From: Bacillus ndiopicus
GTDB taxonomy: Bacteria > Bacillota > Bacilli > Bacillales_A > Planococcaceae
Length of the DNA: 64,000 nucleotides
Reading direction: 5' to 3'
Assembly (NCBI RefSeq): GCF_000612805.1
Contig: NZ_HG964404.1
Span: 273,091 to 337,090, forward strand
The notes below the pieces were generated by a model, which saw only the letters and a list, made by a program, of their open reading frames with translations, was not told where the DNA came from and made no database searches. Of this stretch, positions 24,957-33,437 are shown piece after piece. Every line of letters begins with the position of its first letter. The stretch's first letter is position 1. A program made the translations under genes and the position numbers.

Positions 24957-25774
24957 TGCAATTTCACCTGACCTTTCATTTGCGCTTTACGATAGGCAAA
25001 ATGATTCGTCGGTCCATGTCCATTGCCAATATTTAATGGATGTGAAATGGCTGCTTGAATAAAATGCTTCGCCTCAATAATCGCCTCGCGTAAAGCATAG
25101 CCTTTTCCTAAAAACGCTGTTAATGCTGCTGAAAATGTGCAGCCTGTACCATGCGTATGCTTCGTGTCGATGCGCTCACTGCTCATTGCAAAGAAGGTAC
25201 CATCAGCAAAAAAGACCATATCCACTGCTTCCTCGCCTTCTAAATGACCACCTTTCATCACAACACATTGCACACCAAGCTCTAAAATTTGCTTTGCAGC
25301 GGTTTCAATATCTGCAACTGTTTCAATACGAATGCCTGTTATTTCTTCAGCCTCTGGAATGTTTGGCGTAAGAACAGTTGCAATTGGTAGTAGCTTCGTT
25401 TTTAATGCATAAATTGCCTCTTGCTTTAGCAAGCTTGCGCCACCTTTTGCAATCATAACCGGGTCCACAACGAGCTGTACGCTGTGCTTTTGTAACTCTG
25501 CTGTAACCGCTTCAATAATTTCTGCGGAAAACAGCATCCCCGTTTTCACAGCCGTTACTTGTAAATCTTCAAAAACCGCATTCATCTGTGCGACGATAAA
25601 TTCAGGTGAAGCTGCTAAAATATCTGCTACTCCAAGCGTATTTTGCGCTGTTAACGCAGTAATTGCAGATGTGCCGTAAACACCTAGCTCCTGAAATGTT
25701 TTTAAATCTGCCTGTATGCCTGCTCCACCACTACTATCAGAGCCTGCAATTGTCATTACAATATTCACTGTCAT
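24953..25774 (-). CDS. thiD: Hydroxymethylpyrimidine/phosphomethylpyrimidine kinase ThiD
   Basis: A 273-residue ribokinase-family enzyme phosphorylating HMP and HMP-P. The N-terminal I-A-G-S-D-S-S-G-G-A-G-I-Q-A-D-L-K-T-F and C-terminal G-T-G-C-T-F-S-A-A-L-T-A (catalytic Asp/anion hole region) motifs are intact. Its start overlaps the thiM stop by one base (TGATG), and its end overlaps thiE. Part of the salvage operon behind the TPP riboswitch. Confidence 0.97.
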   Translation of the reverse strand: MTVNIVMTIAGSDSSGGAGIQADLKTFQELGVYGTSAITALTAQNTLGVADILAASPEFIVAQMNAVFEDLQVTAVKTGMLFSAEIIEAVTAELQKHSVQLVVDPVMIAKGGASLLKQEAIYALKTKLLPIATVLTPNIPEAEEITGIRIETVADIETAAKQILELGVQCVVMKGGHLEGEEAVDMVFFADGTFFAMSSERIDTKHTHGTGCTFSAALTAFLGKGYALREAIIEAKHFIQAAISHPLNIGNGHGPTNHFAYRKAQMKGQVKLH

Positions 25775-26520
25775 CAGCCTTTCGAATATTTTTCTAAGCC
25801 ATTTACTATTTCCACTTGGAATGAACCAATATAAGTAGAATTGCGCTCCGCGTCCTCTGCAATTTTCTTATACGTTTGTAAAAGTGATGCCAAATTAGCA
25901 ACTGGCTCTCCTTCCACTGCCAATGCAGCAGTACAAAGTGCGCTTAATAAACAGCCTGAGCCTGTAACATGTGTCATGCGCTCATGACCACCCGATACTT
26001 TTTTCACAACTGTCCCATCTGTTACGATATCAGTTGCTCCTGTTACAATTACAATTGTACCATATTTTTCTGCGACTTCTCGCGCTACAGAAATCGTATC
26101 AATATTTCCTTGCCCGCTATCAACACCTTTTGATTGCCACGCTACACCAGCGATGGCAGCGAGCTCTCCTTCATTGCAGCGAATTAATTTGAACTGCACT
26201 TGCTGCAATAAATCTTGAATAACTTGCCTCCTATAACTAGTTGCCCCAACTCCTACAGGGTCTAATACAACAGGAACGCCATGCTTATTTGCCGCTTTTC
26301 CTGCCACTAGCATTGCAGGTACTTTCGATTGATTTAATGTGCCAATATTTATAAGTAAGCCATTCGCTATGGATGTCATTTCTTCAACTTCGCTCACTTC
26401 ATCTGCCATTACTGGCGAAGCGCCAATGGCTAAAAGTCCATTCGCTGTAAAATTTGCCACTACATAGTTCGTAATGCAATGAATAAGCGGGTGCTTCTGC
26501 CGAATTTTATTTATAGTCAT
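25774..26520 (-). CDS. thiM: Hydroxyethylthiazole kinase ThiM
   Basis: A 248-residue kinase for the thiazole moiety of thiamine. Motifs: H-C-I-T-N-Y-V-V-A-N-F-T-A-N-G, N-I-G-T-L, D-P-V-G-V-G-A-T-S-Y-R and the ribokinase-type G-S-G-C-L-L-S-A-L. It is first in thiMDE, so the operon encodes salvage of both halves of thiamine plus coupling. GAGG precedes the ATG. Confidence 0.97.
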   Translation of the reverse strand: MTINKIRQKHPLIHCITNYVVANFTANGLLAIGASPVMADEVSEVEEMTSIANGLLINIGTLNQSKVPAMLVAGKAANKHGVPVVLDPVGVGATSYRRQVIQDLLQQVQFKLIRCNEGELAAIAGVAWQSKGVDSGQGNIDTISVAREVAEKYGTIVIVTGATDIVTDGTVVKKVSGGHERMTHVTGSGCLLSALCTAALAVEGEPVANLASLLQTYKKIAEDAERNSTYIGSFQVEIVNGLEKYSKG

Positions 26521-26561
26521 CGTTTATAACCTCTTTTCCAAATATAACTCTAATAGTCGAC

Positions 26562-26589
26562 AAAAAAGCTCCCTAAAAATAGAGAGCTT
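26562..26589 (-). terminator. Expression-platform terminator of the TPP riboswitch
   Basis: AAGCTCTCTA...AGGGAGCTT hairpin (26566-26589) followed on the minus strand by TTTTTT, between the aptamer and thiM. Premature termination when TPP is bound is the expected mechanism. Confidence 0.8.
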
Positions 26590-26619
26590 CAAATACAAGG
26601 AAAAATTGTTACCGTGTAC

Positions 26620-26702
26620 TTTGCTCCCTACGCCAGTGTTAACTGAACAGGTTCTAAGGGTCAGGTTTTAACCTTCTCAACGCGAAAAGCGTCCCCCTGC
26701 AA
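26620..26702 (-). ncRNA. TPP (THI box) riboswitch aptamer
   Basis: On the minus strand the conserved THI-box elements appear in order: GGGGGACGC, then TTGAGAAGG (normally CTGAGA), ACCCTTAGAACCTG, and the closing CACTGGCGTAGGGAGC. The position just upstream of thiM and the terminator that follows support thiamine-pyrophosphate control of thiMDE. Confidence 0.93.
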
Positions 26703-26823
26703 ATTATTGTCACTAATCATCCTAACACTATTTGTGCATCTTTCCAATAGATAATCTATTTTTTGTGCTAGACTTGAATCCTTTTATCTTCTCCAGTCGT
26801 TACATTGTATATGAGGTGATAAC

Positions 26824-27396
26824 ATGAAAAAGTGGATTGCAATTACAGCAGCTATCATTGTCATTTGCGGAGCAGGCTACTATTTTTTAGGCAATGAAAT
26901 TGATAAAGGTGCTTCTCCAACAGCAAACGGCACAAACGATTATGTCATTATTCTTGGTGCAAAAGTGCGTCATACAGGCGAACCTTCCCTTTCATTGCGA
27001 AACAGACTGGAAGTGGCGGCCGATTATTTGCAGAAATACCCGCATGTACAAGTCATTGTTTCGGGTGGTCAAGGAAAGGATGAGCCCGCAACAGAGGCAT
27101 CTGTTATGGCAGAATATTTAAGTAACAAAGGCATCGCAGTAGAGCGCATCTTGCTTGAGGAAGCTTCTACTTCTACATATGAAAATCTGCTTTTTTCAAA
27201 GGAGCTACTGCCTGAAAATGTTTCAAAAATCACGATTGTTTCCAACGACTATCATTTACAGCGCGCAAAATTTTTAGCGGAAACTGTTGGCTTAGAGGCG
27301 GATGTACTTGCAGCCAAGACACCGAAATCAGTCGAGGCAAAATCGAGGTTGCGAGAACGACTTGCTTTATTAAAAACATACGTAGTAGGAAAGTAA
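26824..27396 (+). CDS. YdcF/SanA-like DUF218 family protein
   Basis: A 190-residue protein with an N-terminal membrane anchor (K-K-W-I-A-I-T-A-A-I-I-V-I) and a DUF218 domain: D-Y-V-I-I-L-G-A-K-V at residues ~39-48, L-R-N-R-L, V-I-V-S-G-G-Q-G-K-D-E-P, E-A-S-V-M-A-E-Y-L, E-x-x-S-T-S-T-Y-E-N, and V-S-N-D-Y-H-L-Q-R-A. The family includes SanA and YdcF, envelope-linked proteins of unclear chemistry. GAGGTGAT precedes the ATG. Monocistronic. Confidence 0.9.
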   Translation: MKKWIAITAAIIVICGAGYYFLGNEIDKGASPTANGTNDYVIILGAKVRHTGEPSLSLRNRLEVAADYLQKYPHVQVIVSGGQGKDEPATEASVMAEYLSNKGIAVERILLEEASTSTYENLLFSKELLPENVSKITIVSNDYHLQRAKFLAETVGLEADVLAAKTPKSVEAKSRLRERLALLKTYVVGK

Positions 27397-27511
27397 GGAT
27401 TAAATTAAGATAATTTACGAAATATCCCTCCTTAGCAAAACATCGCAAAAAAAATCAAAACTTATTCCTAAGCGTTCTTTATGATTGTACATGTAAGGAA
27501 GGTGAATACCG

Positions 27512-28387
27512 TTGAAATATGAATGGGTTATTCAAAAAACAATAACTTGGGTCGAATCGCATTTACATGAACAAATATCTGCAAATGACATTGATGAAGT
27601 TACAGGATTTTCAAAGTATCATTTTCACAGAATTTTTCAATCCTCTGTTGGAATGTCTGTCTCAGAGTATATCCGAATGAGACGACTTACAAATGCGGCT
27701 AGTACACTTCTCAATACCGATGAAAGAATTATTGATTTAGCATTCTATTATCAATTTGAGTCACAGGAATCCTTTACTCGAGCATTTAAAAAGTTGTATG
27801 GTTTACCACCAGGACAATACAGAAAAGTAATGGGCATGATGAAAAAAAGCAAGGAGGAAGCAATAATGGAAGAGAAAATTAAAGGCTGGTTCATGAGTGG
27901 AAGCCATCCGTATAATTATGAAATAGGAATTGATCAAACGAATGTGCATCAAGGAAAGGCATCGGGCTATTTAAAGTCAAAAACTGTTCAGGATAAAGAT
28001 GAATTTGCAACAATGATGCAACAATTCAAGGCTAACTCATTTAAAGGTCAACGAGTTAAACTTTCAGGCTTTATAAAAACAAATAATGTAAAACAATTTT
28101 CGGGATTATGGATGCGAGTTGATAGTGCCACCGAGGATATTTTACAATTTGATAATATGAGTGACAGACCCATACTTGGCACAAATAATTGGAATAAATA
28201 TTCTATCGTACTTGATGTTCCGGAAAACAGTGCAACTATATCGTTCGGTATTTTATTAACAGGAAAAGGAGAAGTTTGGTTGGATGGACTTAGCTTTGAA
28301 ATAGTAGATAAAGACACCCCTTCAACCAATATTAGTTTTGAAAACCACCTTTTAGAGGAACCAACGAATCTATCATTTGAAGAATAA
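27512..28387 (+). CDS. AraC family regulator with a beta-rich C-terminal domain
   Basis: A 291-residue protein starting with TTG after AAGGAAGGTG. Residues ~5-105 hold both AraC helix-turn-helices (I-S-A-N-D-I-D-E-V-T-G-F-S-K-Y-H-F-H-R-I-F, and I-I-D-L-A-F-Y-Y-Q-F-E-S-Q-E-S-F-T-R-A-F-K). Residues ~125-280 form a jelly-roll/carbohydrate-binding-like domain (G-Q-R-V-K-L-S-G-F-I-K, G-L-W-M-R-V-D, W-L-D-G-L-S-F). The DNA-binding end is N-terminal, as in Rob/SoxS-like regulators with a C-terminal effector domain. Target genes are unknown; the DUF2651-like gene follows. Confidence 0.9.
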   Translation: MKYEWVIQKTITWVESHLHEQISANDIDEVTGFSKYHFHRIFQSSVGMSVSEYIRMRRLTNAASTLLNTDERIIDLAFYYQFESQESFTRAFKKLYGLPPGQYRKVMGMMKKSKEEAIMEEKIKGWFMSGSHPYNYEIGIDQTNVHQGKASGYLKSKTVQDKDEFATMMQQFKANSFKGQRVKLSGFIKTNNVKQFSGLWMRVDSATEDILQFDNMSDRPILGTNNWNKYSIVLDVPENSATISFGILLTGKGEVWLDGLSFEIVDKDTPSTNISFENHLLEEPTNLSFEE

Positions 28388-28431
28388 AAAGAGAGAAATT
28401 CTATTATATTTATTTTATACACATAAAGATA

Positions 28432-28488
28432 GATTTATTAGTGATTTCTCTAGCAATAGTACCCGTTATTAAACCGAGGAGAAATGTT
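28432..28488 (+). pseudogene. Tail fragment of a second DUF2651-like gene
   Basis: The in-frame residues V-I-S-L-A-I-V-P-V-I-K before the next gene's start copy the C-terminus of that gene (V-I-S-L-A-I-V-P-V-L-K), and the DNA matches closely at 28440-28472 and 28720-28752. It is the surviving end of a former tandem duplicate. Confidence 0.6.
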
Positions 28489-28773
28489 ATGAAATTTGTC
28501 GATTTATTAGACCCTTTTGTAATGCAGTTGATTATTGTTCCAGTTATAGTAATTGGAATCGGACTATTAGTATCTTTTTTCACTAAAAAAGTGCTAGTCG
28601 CACCTTTAATCACGTTGCTTTTGAATCTTTTATACGAAACTTGGTATATGAAAAGCTATTATCCTGAGCTCGAAATGAGTTACACATCTTGGAATATCAT
28701 TTTCCCTGTTATCTCATTAGTGATTTCTTTAGCAATAGTACCTGTTTTAAAGCATGAAGGTAAATATCATTAG
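28489..28773 (+). CDS. Small three-helix membrane protein, DUF2651/YbeF-like
   Basis: A 94-residue protein. The start at 28489 follows GAGGAGA. Motifs F-V-D-L-L-D-P-F-V-M-Q-L-I-I-V-P, F-F-T-K-K-V-L-V-A-P and L-L-N-L-L-Y-E-T-W-Y resemble B. subtilis YbeF (DUF2651), as far as I recall it. Three hydrophobic segments span most of the protein. Function unknown. A terminator follows immediately. Confidence 0.6.
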   Translation: MKFVDLLDPFVMQLIIVPVIVIGIGLLVSFFTKKVLVAPLITLLLNLLYETWYMKSYYPELEMSYTSWNIIFPVISLVISLAIVPVLKHEGKYH

Positions 28774-28778
28774 GTTAA

Positions 28779-28810
28779 AAAGAGCTGATAGATAAGACCA
28801 TCAGCTCTTT
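28779..28810 (+). terminator. Terminator after the DUF2651-like gene
   Basis: Perfect 10-bp stem AAAGAGCTGA / TCAGCTCTTT around a 12-base loop. Confidence 0.75.
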
Positions 28811-29057
28811 AAACAAGAAGCTCTTCAACTAATCAATCGCTATCACAATTTCTAACGCAGTCATCGGCTCTTTCACTTTATCCAATGTGAAAACTAGATT
28901 TTTCCTTTATTAAACCTACCAACAAACACCATCTTTTCATCCCATCATTCTCCCTATGCAAAATTACCTTGGCTACCTCATTAACTTTAAATGTTTTTTA
29001 TCTCACAACTTTAAAATAGTAGGTAAAACCAAGACATCTCAATTGGGGGGAAACAAC
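28811..29057. other. Intergenic region, nothing supported
   Basis: AT-rich convergent spacer. I see no ribosome site with an open frame and no strong repeat. Confidence 0.4.
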
Positions 29058-29089
29058 AAACAGCGGAGGATAAATATCCCCCGCTGTTT
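29058..29089 (-). terminator. Terminator after the FMN reductase gene
   Basis: Stem AAACAGCGG / CCGCTGTTT (29058-29066, 29081-29089) with extra GGA/TCC pairing; downstream on the minus strand is TTGTTGTTTCC. Confidence 0.7.
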
Positions 29090-29097
29090 TCACTTAA

Positions 29098-29631
29098 TTA
29101 TTGTACCCAATGGATAAAATTATCCATTACTTTATCTAAAAATTGAATCGTGCCTTCATCTGTTAAGTTGCCAGCTTCGTCAAATTTCGTATGTGCTGCG
29201 CCGACATACACTTCGTTACCTTGTAGCACTGGTGATCCTAAGCCTGGCGCAAATAAAATATCACGTAAATGCATTTGTGCTTTTACCGTTCCTAAAACGC
29301 CCATCGATGCACCCATGATGAATGATGGTTTGCCAACCATTACTCGATCAACTCGTGATAGCCAATCAATTGCATTACTTAAAACACCTGGAATTGATGA
29401 ATTATATTCTGGCGTCACCCAAAGTACTGCATCCGCAGCCTTTACCTTCGCCTTAAAATCAACAACTGCTTGTGTTGGATTGTGCTCTTCATCTTGGTTA
29501 TACATTGGAATATCATGTAATGTTAAAATATCCACTGTTACTTTTTCTGCATAACGCTTTTGAATAAATTTTGCTAGCATCATGTTGTATGATGCCTCAC
29601 GTAAACTACCTACGATTGCTACAATGTTCAT
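29098..29631 (-). CDS. NADPH-dependent FMN reductase (flavodoxin fold)
   Basis: A 177-residue flavoprotein. The start at 29631 follows GGAGG by 9 bases. The flavodoxin-like signatures G-S-L-R-E-A-S-Y-N (FMN phosphate loop, residues ~8-16), T-P-E-Y-N-S-S-I-P-G-V-L-S-N-A-I-D-W and the K-P-S-F-I-M-G-A-S-M-G region identify the NADPH-dependent FMN reductase / azoreductase family (B. subtilis YhdA type). Likely a quinone, azo or chromate reductase in the cytoplasm; substrate not determinable. Monocistronic. Confidence 0.9.
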   Translation of the reverse strand: MNIVAIVGSLREASYNMMLAKFIQKRYAEKVTVDILTLHDIPMYNQDEEHNPTQAVVDFKAKVKAADAVLWVTPEYNSSIPGVLSNAIDWLSRVDRVMVGKPSFIMGASMGVLGTVKAQMHLRDILFAPGLGSPVLQGNEVYVGAAHTKFDEAGNLTDEGTIQFLDKVMDNFIHWVQ

Positions 29632-29767
29632 AATAATTGCCTCCATATCAATTGCTTCAATAATGATAATAATGTATCCGAAAATAGCACATTTCAAACA
29701 AATTATTATTACCAATTAGCTTACTTGACGATATCGACATATGACAATTTTTTTGCTCACAGCTCAC

Positions 29768-29809
29768 CTAAGCCATCACATCACGTTTTGTAAATGACCA
29801 GTAGCTAAT
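29768..29809 (-). pseudogene. Relic of an ABC permease 3' end
   Basis: On the minus strand these bases encode I-S-Y-W-S-F-T-K-R-D-V-M-A then a stop, matching the C-terminus of the ABC permease at 32508-33437 (I-S-Y-W-S-F-M-K-R-D-V-T-A). DNA identity over ~41 bp is high (about 36 matches). The rest of the gene copy is gone. Confidence 0.65.
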
Positions 29810-29979
29810 TAATGAGGTACATTGATTGCTTATTACGATTAAATAGTCGTGTCATTTCACTGCTTGAAGCTGCAATATTGAAGTCCCTTAGATTTATAAG
29901 TTGACATTTGTTTACATTCTTTCATTTTGTTATAATGGATATAGTTAACAGGTTCTTTAATAAAAAGGGAGGGATACTT

Positions 29980-30390
29980 ATAAAGAAATTAATGATTATT
30001 TTAAGTTTTACATTTTTCCTAGTTGCCTGTACTAATGAAAATATTGACAAAGAACATCTTGCCTATATAGAAAATTTAGGATGGACAATTAAATCATTTA
30101 ATGCAAGTGAACAAATTGTGGTGGAGCCAGCACCAGAAACTATCGAAAACTATAAATCCTCTAATATAACATTTATTGAAAATTATATAGGGAAAGAACT
30201 AAATATAACTACGTATGAGTTAAAAGAGAAAAACCCTGAGGGAGATAATCTCCGCCTAATTATATATGAATATGAAGGAGAAATAGTTGGTTCTATCGGG
30301 GAAGTACCGAATTATACGCCAGGTATATTCAATCCATCAGATAAAAAAAGCCTAGAAGATATCTTTGATAGAGAGAAAACTTCAAGGTAA
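29980..30390 (+). CDS. Lipoprotein, unknown; possible non-standard ATA start
   Basis: About 136 residues. The signal region I-K-K-L-M-I-I-L-S-F-T-F-F-L-V-A-C is a good lipoprotein leader. AGGGAGGG ends 6-8 bases before an ATA codon at 29980, where an ATG would be expected; the nearest ATG is at 29992 and would leave no positive charges before the hydrophobic core. The frame is open back to 29908. The mature part has no recognised domain but contains W-T-I-K-S-F and L-R-L-I-I-Y-E-Y-E-G, typical of small Bacillus lipoproteins. It is either expressed from a weak start or inactivated by start-codon loss. Confidence 0.6.
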   Translation: MKKLMIILSFTFFLVACTNENIDKEHLAYIENLGWTIKSFNASEQIVVEPAPETIENYKSSNITFIENYIGKELNITTYELKEKNPEGDNLRLIIYEYEGEIVGSIGEVPNYTPGIFNPSDKKSLEDIFDREKTSR

Positions 30391-30454
30391 ACAAATTAAT
30401 TTACTAATGAAGCATCTGGGAATAAATATCATATCAGAACCTTTGTGCAATTAG

Positions 30455-30491
30455 AAAAAGTGCTAGAAACTAATGTTTCAGGCACTTTTTT
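30455..30491. terminator. Bidirectional terminator
   Basis: AAAAAGTGC / GCACTTTTT with inner GAAAC / GTTTC pairing, between convergent genes; T-runs on both strands. Confidence 0.8.
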
Positions 30492-30513
30492 GAGTTGTAT
30501 AGCCTAAGTCTTT

Positions 30514-31611
30514 TTAATTGGACACTTCCCAAATATCTGTAACAGGTTCACTCGACCATTTTAGCCAAACTTGCGTTCCCGTTAAAGCCCAATTATCATG
30601 TACAATAAATTGTTGATACCAAGATGATGTCGATGTATCATAATAAGTTTCATAACCAACAAGCGTTACCATATGTCCTCCACTAACGCCAGGGTCAATA
30701 GTTTTATAATTATCCAATCGTAAAAGAGATGGATGACCTGCATTAATAATATTTCCAACATCCGTAAAAGTAGGTGAAGTATCACGAGATACACTAAAAC
30801 CTGTATAACCTTTTTCATTAAAATAAGATTTCATTCCAGATGTCACATTTGAACTATTCACTCCGGACGAATTGTTATGGCTCATCAAAACACCCAATCT
30901 ATCTGCTACATTAAGCCAATTATTTGATGAACTTAAATTAGGGTAGCCGTTTGCATCCCAATACATTATTATGGTAGCACCAGCAGTCGGCACACAGTCA
31001 TTATTCATTGAAGGATTATTAGACTGTTGATAATCGGGAACATTATTAATATATTTGTATGCATAATTTATGATAGTCGCAGGAGAAACCTCAAACTCAT
31101 CTGTAGATAGCTCTGCATCATAGGCTTCTAAATTATTAAATAGGGTCTGTTTATCAAACTCTTGGTTTAATATTAAATCTTGTAATTTTCCATTTCCAAC
31201 GTCCTCAGCATAAGACAATGGACCAAAATAAGATACATTATGATTGACATTTTTTAATGGTTCTTCTTTCCCTAAGCCGAATTCAATAACTTCATAGTTG
31301 TTACTGCCATCTAAAACAGCATATCCAAGCGTTTCTTTATTGCTATCAACCACTGAAACATAATACTTGGTTTCTTTTGCTGTTTTGTCTTTCAGTTTCA
31401 ATATTTTTCCGATTTCATAACCTTGAAGTTCTGAAAATCCATTAGTTATTTTAATATCTAAATAGTTTTGAAGACTGTTTGAAACTGATTTTTTCCAACT
31501 TTCGTTTGTCGTTTCAACCAAATCTGTACTTGCACTTGCTTCAAAAGGAATTACAGCATTAGAAACTAACATTGACGATAATACGATTGCACTAAAAATT
31601 TTCTTGTTCAT
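30514..31611 (-). CDS. Secreted C39-like peptidase family protein
   Basis: A 365-residue exported protein with a Sec signal (MNKKIFSAIVLSSMLVSNAV, cleavage near A-S-A). Residues ~40-170 form an N-terminal domain; residues ~185-360 resemble Peptidase_C39_2: N-D-C-V-P-T-A-G-A (catalytic Cys), G-G-H-M-V-T-L-V-G-Y-E (His) and V-H-D-N-W (Asp/Asn). It is probably a cell-surface cysteine peptidase or inactive relative acting on peptides. GGGGGG lies ~10 bases before the ATG at 31611; longer in-frame starts lack a ribosome site. Monocistronic. Confidence 0.8.
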   Translation of the reverse strand: MNKKIFSAIVLSSMLVSNAVIPFEASASTDLVETTNESWKKSVSNSLQNYLDIKITNGFSELQGYEIGKILKLKDKTAKETKYYVSVVDSNKETLGYAVLDGSNNYEVIEFGLGKEEPLKNVNHNVSYFGPLSYAEDVGNGKLQDLILNQEFDKQTLFNNLEAYDAELSTDEFEVSPATIINYAYKYINNVPDYQQSNNPSMNNDCVPTAGATIIMYWDANGYPNLSSSNNWLNVADRLGVLMSHNNSSGVNSSNVTSGMKSYFNEKGYTGFSVSRDTSPTFTDVGNIINAGHPSLLRLDNYKTIDPGVSGGHMVTLVGYETYYDTSTSSWYQQFIVHDNWALTGTQVWLKWSSEPVTDIWEVSN

Positions 31612-32307
31612 CTTATATGTACCCCCCTTAGTTTTATTTATGGAAATTGCACAATTTCTTAATTCATATTCTAGTATATATATTAAAAAAAATCTGGACT
31701 TTTCGTTCTGCAAAATTAGTGATAAATCGACTTTTATCAAAAATATATAAAACAAGTTTATTTTTTACTATACTTCCTAAATTCGATAAAATATTAGTGA
31801 TTATCACATAAAATATGTATTTTAAACATAAAAATATAGCGAAAAAAGGATTTATACATTTATAAATTTGTAATATTCCGTCGTAATCTCTGTTAAAAAT
31901 AGGTATTTCCCATTATGTTATGTATAACAAATAACTAATATACAAAATCAATAAACATAGTACCAAATATATAAACAGACATGATTTTTTATATTATTCT
32001 TAAAAAGATTACACAAACAGATTTTGGATATGGATTTGTTCCTAAAGAATTGTCCGACCTTTTACCAACATCAACTGGTCGAAAGATGGAAACTAAGCAA
32101 AGCTGGAATATAAAAAAATACAGGGATCTATTCTATGTAGATAAAATCCCAAGTTTAGAGTCTGGATGGTACATTGAGTATGCAATAATTTTATTTTAAA
32201 GCAAGTATAGAAAATCAAATTATTTTTATCAAAATTATGCAATAAACCTTGATTTGAAATAAAAAATAAACAGAAATTTACAAGCAAAGTGATTGCACAG
32301 CAAACTA
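31612..32307. other. Long AT-rich intergenic region with one orphan open frame
   Basis: Very AT-rich. A 72-codon plus-strand frame at 31981-32199 encodes F-G-Y-G-F-V-P-K-E-L-S-D-L-L-P-T-S and later W-N-I-K-K-Y-R-D-L-F-Y-V-D, which looks protein-like rather than random. It has no clear ribosome site and may be the remnant of a larger gene. Nothing else supported. Confidence 0.35.
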
Positions 32308-32348
32308 AAGCCTCCACTTTGCATAAATGCTAGTTAAAGTGGAGGCTT
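32308..32348. terminator. Strong hairpin, probable terminator
   Basis: Perfect 13-bp arms AAGCCTCCACTTT (32308-32320) and AAAGTGGAGGCTT (32336-32348). Confidence 0.7.
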
Positions 32349-32507
32349 GCTATTTTCTCGCGTTTATTTCAAATTTACAGAATTCCATAATACAAGTACT
32401 AGCAAAAGAATTGAATGTTATATCTGTACTTATTTTTGGCAGCCAAGCCAGTTCAAAAAGCGTTGTACTTTCTCCAAAAAATCAGCCATAAATAAAACAA
32501 CCCATAC

Positions 32508-33437
32508 CTAAGCCGTTACATCACGCTTCATAAATGACCAGTAGCTAATCACAAGGAAAATGAGTGCGTACACTGCTAAAACTGTAATAGAGAATGGCAT
32601 TGTAACGCCAGTTAGCATATGCTGACCACCATTAGCGTACTGCGTTAAGTCCGTATGTGCGAGCCAAATATATTTAGCAAATGAGTATTTGCTCAAAAGC
32701 ATGACAACCATCCCGCCCATAAAGGATAAAAACATTGTAAGACCAATTGCTAAAGCACTTGAGCGGAACACAGAGCCTATCAAGAAGGCAAAGAGTACGG
32801 ACATAATAAAATTACCTGCTGATAAACTTGAAACCTCCATTAGATTTTTCCAAACATTCACCTCTTGCACTTGACCATTTACAACCTCTAGTAAAGTACC
32901 TGTATTTCCATTAAATAAAATGAATGCGACGATCCATACTAATGCAAAATTAACCGCAAGCATAAAAAGACCATAAATAAATGTTGTAACAAGCTTTGAA
33001 GTTAAAATTTTTGCACGTGAAGCTGGGCGTGTTAATAGCATTTTAATCGTTCCAGTTGAAAATTCACTTGAGACGATACTTGCACCTACAATGACAGCAA
33101 ATAGCGTAACTATAGTTATGAGATCCACGCCAAAATCCATAAAATCAGCTACTGTCATACCATTTGGTGGTGCGATATCATGCGCTAATCGGTATTCAGA
33201 AATTGTTATTTCATCTTGTATATAAGAATTAGATGCAGCATCTTCCTCAGCAAGTATTTGTGTGTACGTTTCAATTTGTTCTTTTTCTACTGTGTGCCAA
33301 TCACGTGTTTCTCGCTCTTCATAGTACTTATTTAAGCCGCTAAATGCGATAATGATGACAACTAGAATACCAAGCATTGCCCATGTCGCTTTTTGATGCC
33401 ATAATTTCATCCATTCATTTTGTATGAGATTCAGCAA
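32508..33437 (-). CDS. ABC-2 type transporter permease
   Basis: A 309-residue membrane protein with six predicted membrane segments: one at residues ~17-38, a large extracytoplasmic loop, then ~95-118, ~148-175, ~200-222, ~228-250 and ~280-300. The cytoplasmic S-S-E-F-S-T-G-T-I-K-M-L-L-T-R-P motif (~125-140) is diagnostic of ABC-2 family permeases. It overlaps the upstream ATPase gene by 23 bp, so the pair forms one transporter. Last gene of a five-gene operon. Confidence 0.93.
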   Translation of the reverse strand: MLNLIQNEWMKLWHQKATWAMLGILVVIIIAFSGLNKYYEERETRDWHTVEKEQIETYTQILAEEDAASNSYIQDEITISEYRLAHDIAPPNGMTVADFMDFGVDLITIVTLFAVIVGASIVSSEFSTGTIKMLLTRPASRAKILTSKLVTTFIYGLFMLAVNFALVWIVAFILFNGNTGTLLEVVNGQVQEVNVWKNLMEVSSLSAGNFIMSVLFAFLIGSVFRSSALAIGLTMFLSFMGGMVVMLLSKYSFAKYIWLAHTDLTQYANGGQHMLTGVTMPFSITVLAVYALIFLVISYWSFMKRDVTA

